A DNA stretch of 64,000 bases from Stomoxys calcitrans (Eukaryota > Arthropoda > Insecta > Diptera > Muscidae). Positions 23,745 through 34,423 of the stretch are shown one piece after another. The DNA is taken from assembly GCF_963082655.1 (NCBI RefSeq), contig NC_081552.1:55082286-55146285 (forward strand), given 5' to 3'. Each line of letters opens with the position of its first letter. Position 1 is the first letter of the stretch. The translations under genes were made by a program, and so were the position numbers. The notes under the pieces are model-generated. The model ran no database searches. It worked only from the letters and a program-made list of their open reading frames with translations, and had not been told where the DNA came from.

Positions 23745-25485
23745 ATTTATAATTCAAATTTTTATGACAAATAACGCAGGTCTCGGCCGAGTACCAGTGA
23801 TATCGTCGGGTCCCTGTTCGTTAAGCTTTATTGGGTTTCCATTCCCTGTTCTGCCTGGTGTTTCAATACTAGGATCTTTGCCTATCTTAGCCTTCCAAGT
23901 CTTAAGTAAATGGGCTTCTTGGGAGTAGGTGATGGCACCATCATCGGCTCCCTGTTCGTTGGGTTGCATTGAGTCTCCTGTAGCTGCTCTGCCTAATGTT
24001 TCAATATTAGGATCTTTACCTATCCCAGTATTCCGAATCTTAAAGTCGGTGATGGGTCCGTCGTCGGGTTCCTGTTTGTTAGGCTGTGTTGGGTCTCTCG
24101 CCACTGCACTGCTTGATATTTTAGTATTAGGATCATTGCTTCTCCTAGTCTTTCCAATATTGAGAGATGCCGTGATTGTCTCGTTGTCGGCCCCCTGTTT
24201 GTTGGGTGGTGTCACCTGCACGGCCTGGTGTCGCTGAATGAAAATCTCTGCCTATTCTAGTCTTCCCAATCTTGAAAAAGTCAGTTTTGCTCCCGTAGTG
24301 CGCCATGCCTTTAGTCTTAGCCAAACTTGTCACGGGGACTTGATCAATGTCAACCACAAAGAGAGTTCCTTCCTCCTTCTCCTCCCTGTGGAAGACCTAC
24401 CACTTCTCTGCGACCAAACATTGGTTTTGCTTTCCCAAGAATCGCAACATGCGTTCCGATGCAAATTTACTGCCCCATCCCTTGGTGATGACCGTAGCCT
24501 TTGTGAGCTGGGGGATATCCACCTTTTACACAAGGTCGAGCTTTGCGCCCTCCCAGGGAGCGTGAATACCTGTGATGAGCTGTTTGACGGTATCAATACA
24601 TTCCACCGACGCAAACCGCAGCGTAAAGATATCTTCTCTAAACTCGCAGCTCATCATTTGTATGGGTGGACCCTCTACAGAGTTCCACACATGTTCAAAA
24701 ATCCGATCGTTAATCAGATCCTCTACTTGGGACCGATGATCTGGTGGAATCCTACCGGATGCACAGCCGATTTTGAAGACTGCATAAGTCAGCTCATCTC
24801 TGTTGTGCTTCCTTGCCACTCTGGCGTAGGGGACTGCTGCTTACCATTCTCAGCGACCATCTTCCCCTTCCGCGATGGCTGTGGCTTTTGGAAGTCACAG
24901 TCCTCCATGATGACCCAGGGGCCGTGCGCGCTGCCTTCGTTCCTGTTCCAACTTTGTCCACCTCCGCAGGACACAGTCTGGATTCTCCCAGAGTATTTTA
25001 AAGCGGGGAGCTCTTTTTCTTCTTCAGTATTTTAGTGTTATGCTCTTCGGGAGATCTGATTCTTTTTCCAACTTCAGTAAAAGTGCTTGAAATGTCAGTT
25101 CTATCCCTTCCAGCATCCTGCACTTTTGCCCGATTACGCTGACGGTACATACTCCTCTGTCTCCTACGTCGCTTAGCAAAGCCATCGCTCACTTCTGCTG
25201 TCATCCCGATGCTCTCATCTCACGATTCGGCTGCGATTACTGTTTCATTGACACAGTCGCTGTCTGGATCCGAGTCAGAAACTCCACCTTTACTTAAAGG
25301 CTGGGGACGAGCTGTGCATCCCTCTGGTTTATACGTCTCTTCCTCATTTATTAGTCTGACGATAGTTGTGCGCTTGAAGCATTACTCTCGACTACAGGTG
25401 CCAAGGCACCCACACCTATAGTAGGGGAGGACAACATGCTGCGGTCAGACGCCACCACCGCAGATGTTGAGTCTTTGGAGTCCAT
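23745..25485 (-). pseudogene. LOA-like ORF1 remnant with internal peptide repeats
   Basis: The start ATG at 25485 opens MDSKDSTSAVVASDRSMLSS, and homologous DNA starts ORF1 of the 58.6-kb element (ATG at 58776). A basic stretch follows near 25170 (KRRRRQRSMYRQRNRAK), suited to RNA binding. The middle (24819-24526) keeps an open frame with WNSVEGPPIQMMSCEF. The C-terminal part (24221-23754) contains imperfect repeats of about 40-47 residues sharing PN-x-Q-x-x-D-D and KDPNIET-x-GR. Frame changes are frequent. ORF1 proteins of this class coat the element RNA. Confidence 0.6.
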
Positions 25486-25619
25486 TTCTAGCCTACTCCA
25501 ATAGGCTTTAAAATTTTTTCGTAATAGGTAGTACCTATTCCGAGATACGAATATATATCTATTTTTTTTCTTTGAGGAGCGAAATAAAAACACGTCCGCT
25601 TCACTCAACGGCTACAATA

Positions 25620-25808
25620 AGTCTATGCCATGTAAAACTTCTCTCCAAAGAGGTGTCGCACTGCGGCACGCCGTTCGGACTCGGCTTTAAAAAGGAGGCC
25701 CCTTATCATTGAGCTTAAACTTTAATCGGACTGGCCTCATTGATATGTGAGAAGTTTGCCCCTGTTCCTTAGTGGAACGTTGATGGGCAAAATTTGCATT
25801 TTTTACTT
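25620..25808 (+). mobile_element. tRNA-derived SINE, body only
   Basis: Contains the body landmarks CTTCTCTCCAAAGAGGTGTC, AAAAAGGAGGCCCCTTATCA and GTTCCTTAGTGGAACG, ending GGGCAAAATTTGCA. The tRNA-like head is missing. It lies directly beside the 5' end of the LOA-like element. Confidence 0.7.
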
Positions 25809-26235
25809 GACGATGGTGGATATACAAGCTATAAAGCTTTATTCATAGGGTCAAATAAGATCCCGATTTCTTATACAATACGCTCTATAATATTTTACTA
25901 GTGTATCCCCGCACTCTACATTCGAGTGCCTCTTATAATGGCCACAAAATGTAAACACGCCTCTTTCTACTTGCCTATGTCTGCTCATCCCTATCCACTG
26001 ATAAAGTATAGCACTCACATTCCTTTTTACAGTTGATGATACCCTTTTTATTTGCTACAGCAAATGAGAACATTCTAACATTCCATAAACTTCATTTGAT
26101 GAAATTTTGGGTTAGCATTTTTTTTTTTTTTTTTTTGAAAAACGAAAACTTTTTTAAACTTTTTAAATTTATTTCTAAAAATTTAATATTATCTGTTTTT
26201 GTTATATATTGTTATATCAAAATCGAAAATTGCCA
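25809..26235. other. intergenic, nothing recognised
   Basis: AT-rich DNA with a T17-type homopolymer near 26120. An 84-codon frame (26033-26287) is dominated by Phe/Lys from homopolymers and is not accepted. Confidence 0.4.
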
Positions 26236-26345
26236 CAATCCTTGTTACTGTGAAATTGGTAAAGATACCTCGTTTTTTTTTTTTTAAATTGTGCAGGAAC
26301 TAACACATCGGCGGCGACATTTGCTGATAAAGTCAGAGCTGAATT
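26236..26345 (+). repeat. interspersed repeat C, copy 1
   Basis: TGTGAAATTGGTAAAGATAC, a long T-run, CATCGGCGGCGACATTTG and AAAGTCAGAGCTGAATTT match the reverse complement of 44905-45030 in order. Family unknown. Confidence 0.6.
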
Positions 26346-26473
26346 TCTTACTAATTGCTAACACAGTGCAAATATCTTTTGAAAGTTGTATTAATGGCTT
26401 CAAACGCTAGACAACTGCAACGGCTCTTACTGCTGCTCCGTGTGCCCAGGTTCGCATTAAGGAAGAAAAATAC

Positions 26474-26914
26474 CCAAGAATAGAGCTGCCTTAGAAAAGT
26501 TTTAACTCGAGTTAGGAACGAGATATAGTAATGAAATTTGGATTGGCGTAAAGTAAACGACTGAAACCAGTTCCAAAATGTTTCCCGTTATGTTTTGGGG
26601 GAAAATTGGTTTGTCAAAAGTAAGCAATTTTTTATATCCCAAAAATCAAACGAAAAAATATCTCAAAGTTCTTAGGAGTTCTGGAATCCATTTTAATGTC
26701 TTGTTGCATTTGATAGTTTCTATAAAAAAATAAATTTATGGCAATCATCCTACTTTTTTTGACAGCAGGTTAGATTTTATGGCAAAATCATTAAATCCAA
26801 CTTTCTTCGCTAAATGCTCACAAAAGGGGCTTAGAAATAAAAAGATTTTGTTTTAAATTCAATATATTTGAAAAAAATGCTACGTAAATGCAAATTCTCT
26901 AAATTATGAATATA
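26474..26914 (+). repeat. interspersed repeat A, copy 2
   Basis: Collinear with 504-1003 (GAGCTGCCTTAGAAAAG, GGCGTAAAGTAAACGAC, TGTTGCATTTGATAG) and includes the TTTTTTGACAGCAGGTT block shared with 51880-51900. It ends at AATTATGAATA next to a CTAGCATATGCCCGG repeat, the same junction as at 51971. Confidence 0.65.
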
Positions 26915-27230
26915 CTAGCATATGCCCGGTCGCTTCGCTGCCCCCGATGGTACACCCAATATCAAGGTGTAACTGTATCGCAATTTTAATAGCTTTAGCC
27001 TTATCCGTAAAGAAAGAACATTTTGAAAGTTTTAGTGCCTAAATGTACGGATTAAAAAAAACTCTAGTCGGCCGACAATTACTGTCAAGGTGTAATTGTA
27101 TCGCAATTTTGAGACCTTTAGCTCAATCCGTAAATAAAGCACAATTTTGAACGTTTTAGTAGCTTAATGTACAAATTTCAAAACATTCTTCTGGCCATCC
27201 GTTACATACTGCCAAAATCTACCTGTATCC
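26915..27230 (+). mobile_element. CTAGCATATGCCCGG repeat with about 125-bp units, copy 1
   Basis: Starts CTAGCATATGCCCGGTCGCT and continues with repeats of GTGTAACTGTATCGCAATTT ... CTCTAGTCGGCCGAC. Landmarks at 26964, 27087 and 27214 are 123 and 127 bp apart. A second copy is at 51972-52345. No coding capacity. Confidence 0.65.
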
Positions 27231-27553
27231 CTTTCACAGATGTAGCTCTGTGTAGGAGAGAAAACAGGTCATTATAGCTTTCTGTATCATAACGAGTCAC
27301 ACAGGACTCCGGACGTACTTATACAGAATAAGTGCTTCAAGTGACAGCGTTCGTAAGAGATGGGGGGAAGATGATGAGACGTCGTAACAATTCTCATGTC
27401 AATGTCGCCCGGCTGTCGCGGCTAACAGACACCGGCACTTAGGTGGAAACACAATACCAGACAGAACCGACTTGGGGACGTGGTGTGGAAAACAGTTAGG
27501 GATTTTGTTAGTAGAACAGAATTCCTGACTTGGAGTTTATTTTTCGAGGTTAC
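27231..27553. other. intergenic, nothing recognised
   Basis: More GC-rich than its surroundings (for example CCCGGCTGTCGCGGC near 27410), with no frame or repeat that I recognise. Confidence 0.35.
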
Positions 27554-28851
27554 TTTTTATACCCTCCACCATAAGATGGGGGGTATACTAATATCGTCAT
27601 TCTGTTTGTAACTACTCGAAATATTCGTCTGAGACCCCATAAAGTATATATATTCTTGATCGTCGCGACATTTTATGTCGATCTAGCCATGTCCGTCTGT
27701 CCGTCCGTCCGTCTGTCTGTCGAAAGCACGCATTTTCCGAACGAGTAGAGCTAGCCGTTTGAAATTTTCCACAAATACTTCTTATAAGTGTAGGTCGGTT
27801 GGTATTGTAAATGGGCCATATCGGTCCATGTTTTGATATAGCTGCCATATAAACCGATCTTGGGTCTTGACTTCTTGAGCCTCTAGAGTGCGCAACTCTT
27901 ATCCGATTGGAATGAAATTTTGCACGACGTGTTTTATTATGATATCCAACAAGTTTGCCAAGTATGGTTTAAATCGGTCCATAACCTGATATAGCTGCCA
28001 TATAAACCGATCTTGGGTCTTGACTTCTTGAGCCTCTAGAGTGCGCAATTCTTATCCCATTAGGATGAAATTTTGCACGACGTGTTTTGTTATTATATCC
28101 AACAACTGTGCCAAGAATGGTTTAAATCGATCAATAACCTGATATAGCTGCCATATAAACCGATCTTGGGTCTTGACTTCTTGAGACTCTAGAGGGCGCA
28201 ATTCTTATCCGATTGGAATGAAATTTTGCACGACGTGTTTTGTTATGATATCCAACAACTTTGCCAAGAATGGTTCAAATCGGTCCATAACCTGATATAG
28301 CTGCCATATAAACCGATCTTGGGTCTTGTCTTCTTGAGCCTCTGGAGTGCGCAATTCTTATCCGATTGGAATGAAATTTTGCACGCCATGTTTTGTTATG
28401 ATATCCAACAACCGTGCCAAGTATGGTTCAAATCGGTTAATAACCTGATATAGCTGCCATATAAACCGATCTGGGATCTTGACTTCTTGAGCCTCTAGGG
28501 GTCGCAATTATTATCCGATTTGCCTGAAATTATGTACTACGGATCCTCTCATGACCATCAACATAGGTGCTTATTATGATCTAAATTGGTCTATAGCCCG
28601 ATACAGCTCCCATATAAATCGATCTCTCTATTTTACTTCTTGAGCCCCCAAAGGGTGCAATTCTTATTCGAATTGGCTGACATTTTACACAGGTCTCCAA
28701 CATGTAATAATATAATAATAGCAGAGCAAATCTTTTCTTATATCCTTTTTTGCCTAAGAAGAGATGCCGGGAGAAGAACTCGGCAAATGGGATCCATGGT
28801 GGAGGGTATGTAAGATTCGGCCCGGCCGAACTTAGCACGCTTCTACTTGTT
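27554..28851 (-). mobile_element. 153-unit repeat, subfamily I, best full-length copy
   Basis: From TTTTTATACCCTCCACCATA to the hairpin TTCGGCCCGGCCGAA (28816-28830) and CTTAGCACGC, ending CTACTTGTT. It contains the TATATATTCTTGATCGTCGC core, a GTCC/GTCT tract (27688-27721), and units beginning GCTGCCATAT at 27841, 27994, 28147, 28300 and 28453, all exactly 153 bp apart. A last diverged unit starts at 28616. The minus-strand frame at 27612-27848 is a repeat by-product seen in several copies. Confidence 0.9.
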
Positions 28852-29544
28852 AGTATTTACAGCACACAACAAGGTCAAGATTATATTGTGCTCCCTTTCA
28901 CTCATATTCATTGCGAAAAGAAGTGAGAATGAGTCAAACATATGCATCGCTTCTATCATATACAGACACAAAGTGGCGAGGGTAGACAAAAAATAGAAAG
29001 TGTAGCTTTTTTATCTCTCCCTAAAATATAATTTATTTAATTATAATTGCAAAGTAAAAACAAAAATGTTTGTGAAAAACGTTACGCTGAAATAGGTTAA
29101 AGCGGAAAAAATTAGGATGTGAACAAAAAGAATGGACATTCCGAACGCAACGAATTGGAGGAAATTGCAGAATGCAAACGTGGTAAATACAACATATTAA
29201 TATAATCTTATTTTAATAGTTATTATCTATATGACTTTGAAAAGCATATGGGGATCTAGATTTCATGGTATTGTACGCAAAATGCTAAGATTGGTATTTA
29301 CTACGATCCACTTTAAATATGTATATACATACATTAATTTGGTTATAATACTCTTTACAGACCATGTCCCCGTCAATGAAGAGAGGTTCATAATGGAAAC
29401 GAAAGTTTTTTTTCCGAAGACTGGGATTGTTATATAAAAATATATTTCTATTTTTAAGCTATATATTTCATGTTTAATACGCAATTTAATCCAATGAAAT
29501 AAAAAGTTTTGTATTCATCCTGTTTTCACGCGAAGCTTAGCTGA
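28852..29544. other. intergenic, nothing recognised
   Basis: AT-rich DNA. Short overlapping frames at 29231-29484 on both strands have no recognised motif. No repeat match was seen inside the window. Confidence 0.4.
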
Positions 29545-29748
29545 AAGCTACCGGGCGCGTCCACAGGTTGCGGATGGTGGAAAGCTCCGTTTTTATGCTG
29601 AGTAGTTGCAAATGCGGCCGCGGGCAGTCAGCAATTTTCGAGAGGAGACTCTCAGTGAGGAGTCAGGTGGCACTGGCTCTTAAATTAATAACGAGTGCCA
29701 ATGATACTCGAGATGACAAGGTGAGTTATTGGCGCCTTAAAATAACCA

Positions 29749-29964
29749 ATGGCCAACATCAGCGTCTGTTCCCAGGTTAGGGGCGACTGGAGGCAAGCGT
29801 CGGATTTTGGACCGAGCGGATTGCGCAATCCCACAAAACCCATGCCGTTGGGGCGCTGGACCAGTAACCCGCCGCCGGAAAACTATGAAAACTCCAATGA
29901 GAAACGCAGGAATTGTAAAAACGAACCTCCCAAAGTTGACGACCCACGCAAACGAAACAAGTAA
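29749..29964 (+). pseudogene. RTE-like ORF, N-terminal part
   Basis: The frame includes LGRWTSNPPPENYENSNEKR and PPKVDDPRKRNK, a proline- and lysine-rich leader that from memory precedes the endonuclease in fly RTE-like elements. It ends artificially where the 153-unit repeat begins, and the missing continuation (HDLRICTWNVRTL) resumes at 30730. Confidence 0.6.
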
Positions 29965-30722
29965 AAGGCGTTAAGTTCGGCCGGGCCGAACTTTGGATAC
30001 CCACCACCTCGACTATATATGTAAATCACCTTTCGTCAAAATCCGGTAAAAAATGCATACCTTATGCCCCATAGGAGCTATATCGAAATATGTTCCGATT
30101 TAGACCAAATACTAATAAGTACAACTCATTTTTCAATTGTGTATAACAAAATATTGGTCTTTTTAGTACCTATATCTGAAAGTAAACGGATCTAAACCAT
30201 ATACGACACGGATGTTGAAAAGTCTAACGAAATCGGATTTTAAATGCGCCTTTTATGGGGCCAAGACTTTAAATCGAGAGATCGGTCTATATGGCAGCTA
30301 TATCCAAATCGGGACCAATCGGGGCCAAAATGAAGAAGGATATCGAAGGGCCTAACACAACTCACTATCCCAAATTTTGGCAAAATCGGATAATTAATGC
30401 GCCTTTTATGGGCCTAAGACCCTAAATCGTCGGATCGGTCTATATGGGGGCTATATCAAGATATAGTCCGATATAGCCCATCTTAGAAATTAACCTGCTT
30501 ATGGACAAAAAAAGAATCTATGCAAAGTTTCTATTTGTATTCTATTTTTAAAGACTGTAGCGTGATTTCAACAGACAGACCGACGGAAATGGCTAGATCG
30601 TCTTAGATTTTTACGCTGTTCCAGAATATATATACTTTATAGGGCCGGAAAGGGATATTTCGATGTGTTGCAAACGGAATGACAAAATGAATATACCGCC
30701 ATCCTTCGGTGGTGGGTATAAA
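29961..30722 (+). mobile_element. 153-unit repeat, subfamily III, inserted in RTE-like ORF
   Basis: Starts AAGTAAAAGGCGTTAAG with hairpin TTCGGCCGGGCCGAA, then GATACCCACCACC. It ends CATCCTTCGGTGGTGGGTAT. Units at 30297 and 30450 are exactly 153 bp apart although their sequence differs strongly from subfamily I. A TATATATACTTTATAGGGCC core lies near 30625. Confidence 0.85.
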
Positions 30723-30729
30723 AAATACC

Positions 30730-32520
30730 ATGATTTGCGAATATGCACCTGGAATGTCCGCACTCTTTATAAGGAAGGTGCTTTATACGCGCTGGCGAAC
30801 GTATTAGAGAAGTACAAGGCAGATATTACCGCCTTACAGGAAGTGCGATGGACTGGGAATGGCGTCACTACAACACCAAAGGGTGAGGAACTATACTATG
30901 TGGTTAGTCGGAGGCCTCGGCAAAAAACATGGTAGTTAGTAGCACCAGATTTCAACATAAAAATATTCACAAAGCTACATGGCTGTCACCCGTTCAAAAC
31001 ACGAGGAATCAAATTGATCACGTTGTGATGGATGGAAGGCATTCATCCAGCGTGTTAGAAGTACGATCGATTCGTGGAGCGAATATAGATTCTGATCATT
31101 GCCCTGTTACAGCAAAGGTTCGCACCCGTTTGAACATGGTGAAAAAAGTACGATCTGACACTGCACGGAAGCTGGACATTGAAAAGGTGCAAACACAACA
31201 GATGGCAGCGACCCAACTCGACTGACCCAACTGTTTGATGAAAGCACTCCTTGTTCCGATAATATAATGGCGCAGTGGCAAACTATTGCCCACTCCATTG
31301 AAAATGCCACGAAATCCGTACTTGGGCACCGGAAGCCTCCTCCAAGAAACCCATGGTACGACCAAGAGTGTCGAGATGCTACTGAAGCCAAGAATGCGGC
31401 ATAAAGAGCAACCCTGCAATCAGTATCGGGAGAAAAGGAGGGAGGAGAAACGTCTATTCCGCAGAAAGAAAAAGGAGATGGAAAGACGTGAGTGTGAGCG
31501 AATTGAGATGTACAGGAGTCAGAATGAAGTCCGGAAATTCTACCTAAGAATTAAACAACAAATCGATGGCTTTGGTGCACATTTGGGCACATCCTCCTGC
31601 AGAGACAAAGAAGGAAAACTGGTAACTGATAAAGATAACATGATGAGGATATGGAAAGAACATATTACCCAACTGCTAGTGCCCGACGTTGGCGGCGAAG
31701 AGGATTTCACCTAACTAATCAATGATGATGGTATAAAATGTTTACTCCTACTCAGAATGAGGTCCAGCTAGCAGTCACCCGACTAAAGAACAACAAGGCA
31801 GTAGGAGCCGACGGGTTACCCGCTGAACTATTTAAGACCGGAGGCGACACGCTGATAAGGCGTATTCATCAGCTTATCTGCGCAATCTGGCTAGAAGAAC
31901 GCATACCCGATGATTGGAAGCTCAGCATACTATGTCCCGTACACGAGAAAGGAGACAAAACGGAAATGATGAAAGTTGGGAAACACAACGTTGAGCTAGT
32001 CAGTAACTTTATCTACCTCGGCACCGCCGTAACCGAAACGAATGACACCAGTTTTGTGACTAAGCGAAGAATAATACTGGCAAACAGATGCTACTTTGGA
32101 CTAAGTAAGCGGTTTAGAAACAAGGCCACCTCTCGACAAACGAAGATTACACTATACAAGACACTTATACTTCCCGTATTGTTATATGGTTCTGAGGCAT
32201 GGGTACTTATGAAAGTAGATGGGGCAGTGCTTGGAGTATTTGAGAGAAAGATTCTTCGTAAAATATATGGACCAGTTTGCGATAATGGAGAATATAGGCG
32301 ACGTATGAATCACAAGCAGTATGACGACGATAGCATAGTTACACGCATCAAAATACAACGGCTGCGTTGGCTAGGTCATGTCATAGATAAAGAAGCTCCA
32401 GCAAAGAAGTCTTTTGAAGGCAAACACGGTGGTACACGCAAACCGGGAGGACTAAAAGCCCGATGGAAAGATCAAGTTGTGGGAAACGCCTCGAAACTTG
32501 GTGTCAGAGATTTAGAATGA
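30730..32520 (+). pseudogene. RTE-like endonuclease/reverse transcriptase with core deleted
   Basis: 30730-30910 reads DLRICTWNVRTLYKEGAL and ADITALQEVRWTGNG, the start of an APE-type endonuclease. 30929-31225 carries NQIDHVVMDG and GANIDSDHCPVTAKVRTRL, its end; the middle is deleted. 31286-31714 is the linker, with frame changes. 31738-32520 is one open frame of 260 codons: LKNNKAVGADGLPAELFK opens the RT, but after LCPVHEKGDK it jumps to VSNFIYLGTAVTET, so the motifs carrying the catalytic aspartates (FxDF and YADD) are gone. It then runs through LLYGSEAWVLMK and RLRWLGHVI to the usual C terminus. No active polymerase can result. Confidence 0.75.
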
Positions 32521-32864
32521 GCGCAGAAGATGGGGGCGAGGCTCTTGGAACGCTATTCTACGTTTGGCTAGTGGAACAAATATTCTGTCATAGCCAATTA
32601 AATAAAGTAAGTATTCATGTGAAAAATATCAATTATTTATTTTTATTAAACCATTAAAAATGTTGCTTAAAAGGAAGAAAAACTTTCAAATAATTGGTTC
32701 ATGGAGTTAATAGTCACTTTAATTAAATTTTTGAGCTTATCATAAATCCAAATGGCAAAATTTTTAATTAATAACACAAATTCGTTTATAGCACCGATTT
32801 CAGCAAATTTTTAAATTGCATGTACAAATTTCTTAATTGAATCTAGTTTTAAATTTTTCCTGTG

Positions 32865-33110
32865 TCGTGATTTTCTCGTGTGTCGTAATTGATGTCGTCA
32901 GTCCGGATTTTCTCGTGAGTCGTGATTAATGTCGAGACGTGATTTTCTCGTAAAACATGAGTGTCTCGTGAGCCATGGTTGTGTCGTGGTCGTGTTTTTC
33001 TGAGTGAGTCGTGCGTCATCGTGTGTAAGAAAAATTTAGTCTCGTCACGTGCGTGAACGTGGCTCGTCTTAAACAAGTTTTGCGTGGGAATGCGTGAGCA
33101 AATTTTTTAT
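32865..33110. repeat. TCGTG-rich degenerate minisatellite
   Basis: TCGTG, CTCGTGAGTCGTG and GATTTTCTCGTG recur about every 10-25 bp with no fixed period. A 75-codon minus frame across it (His/Arg/Thr-rich) merely reflects the repeat. Confidence 0.6.
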
Positions 33111-33144
33111 CTTGTGGGCTTTCGCAGACACGCGAATGTCGCTG

Positions 33145-33488
33145 AATATATGTAAAAAATGCAAATTTGCCCATGAACATTTCACTAAGGAACAGGGGGA
33201 AAATTCTCACATATCAATGACTGGTGTCCAATTCAAGTTTAAGTTCAATGATAAGGAACCTCCTTTTTATAACCGAGTCCGAACGGCGTGTCTCAGCGCG
33301 ACACCTCATTGGGTAGAAGTTTTTACATGATTGCCATAGCAAATGGAACAGTACCTCACAAAAGTCGCCAGCAATAGGAGGGGAAACCCACCTCTGAAAT
33401 TTTTTTTCCGAAGTTCTCGCCAGGATTTAAACCCAGGCTTTCAACGTCTAGATGTACATCCTAACCTCTGCGCTAGGGGGGCCTCCTA
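33145..33488 (-). mobile_element. tRNA-derived SINE, near full-length copy
   Basis: On the minus strand it begins GGAGGCCCCCCTAGCGCAG. The A-box complement is at 33461-33475 (CTAACCTCTGCGCTA) and a B-box-like complement at 33423-33433 (GGATTTAAACC, two changes from consensus). The linker with AATTTCAGAGGTGGGTTTCC follows, then body landmarks in complement (GAGTCCGAACGGCGTG, AAGGAACCTCCTTTTTAT, TAAGGAACAGGGG). Length is about 340 bp. The head lacks features of a functional tRNA gene. Confidence 0.75.
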
Positions 33489-33555
33489 ATATATGTAGAT
33501 AAATATTTTGAGGTGTTATAAATTCCCTGGTGGTAATTTCAATTATCTGCAAAAG

Positions 33556-34423
33556 TTTTTATACCCACCACCATAGGATGGGGTATACTAATCTAGTCAT
33601 TCCGTTAGTAACACCTCGAAATTGAATTGATCTACGACCCCATAAAGCATATATATTCTTGATCGTCTCGACGTTCTGAGTCAAATCACGAGAGCAGTCG
33701 AAAGCGTACAGCTAGCGGCTTTATATTTTGCACAGATACTTACTATTGATGTATGTCGTTGGTGATTGCAAATGGGACATATCGGTTCAGATATTGATAT
33801 AGCTTCCATATAAACCGATTTGACTTCTCGAGCCCCTGGGAGCTGCAATTTTTGCCCGATTTGGCTGAAATTTTGCATGTAGTGTTCTGTTATGCCATCC
33901 AACAACTGTGCCATGTACGGTCCAAATCGGTTTATAACATGATATAGCTCCCATATAAACCGATCTCCGATTTGCCTTCGTGAGCCCTTAAAAGCCGTAG
34001 TTTTACTCTGATTTGGCTGAAGTTTTGCATGCGGTGTTCTGTTATGACTACCAACAATTGTGCAGTGTACGGTCCAAATCGGTTTATAACCTGATATAGC
34101 TTCTATATAAACCAATCGCCCGATTTGGCTTGTCCGATTTGGCCGAAGTTTTGCCAGCGGTATTCTGTTATAACTTCCAACAACTGTGCCAAATACGGTC
34201 CAAATCAGTCAATAACCTGATGTAGCTTTCATGTAAACCGGTCCCCGATCATCCTTGTTCGGTTCGTAGAAGCTTCAATTTTTGCTCGTTTGACAGAAGT
34301 TTGGTATGTAGAATAAAATTGTGCCCTTTAAGAAAATTTATTTTGTATAAATTTTTTTGCAGAATCCATGGTGGTTTGGTTGCCTAAATTCGGCCCGACC
34401 GAACTTAGAATGTTTTTACTTAT
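33556..34423 (-). mobile_element. 153-unit repeat, subfamily II
   Basis: Starts TTTTTATACCCACCACCATA and ends near the hairpin TTCGGCCCGACCGAA (34390-34404), one mismatch in the stem. Units use TTGGCTGAAATTTTGCATG and GTCCAAATCGGTTTATAAC. The microsatellite core is largely lost. The 144-codon minus frame is a by-product. Confidence 0.75.

Larger units (their letters stand above)
20920..25615 (-). mobile_element. decayed LOA-like non-LTR retrotransposon, near full-length span
   Basis: On the minus strand the order is 5' leader (about 25615-25486), ORF1 (25485 to about 23745), then endonuclease, reverse transcriptase, RNase H-type region and a CCHC-like C terminus (23740-20925). Presence of sequence after the RT that fits an RNase H region points to the LOA group rather than R1. 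Many frameshifts, a missing endonuclease N terminus and a lost YADD show it is dead. Confidence 0.75.
29545..32610 (+). mobile_element. RTE-like non-LTR retrotransposon, internally deleted and split
   Basis: 5' leader and ORF start (29545-29964), a subfamily III repeat inserted at 29961-30722, then endonuclease, linker, truncated RT and C-terminal region (30730-32520), and a short AT-rich tail near AATTAAATAAAGTAAG. The ORF architecture and short 3' tail fit the RTE group. Confidence 0.75.

Noticed and set aside
24238..25035. 265-codon plus frame
   Set aside because: It is the antisense of the LOA-like ORF1, which has the better motif evidence and element context.
27612..27848. Recurrent short protein with RTDGRTWLDRHKMSRRSR in several places
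   Set aside because: It is the translation of the GTCY microsatellite and core of the subfamily I repeat. It recurs only because the repeat recurs.
27841..28453. Possible CRISPR-like regular array
   Set aside because: The 153-bp units are contiguous without unique spacers and lie inside a eukaryotic transposable element.
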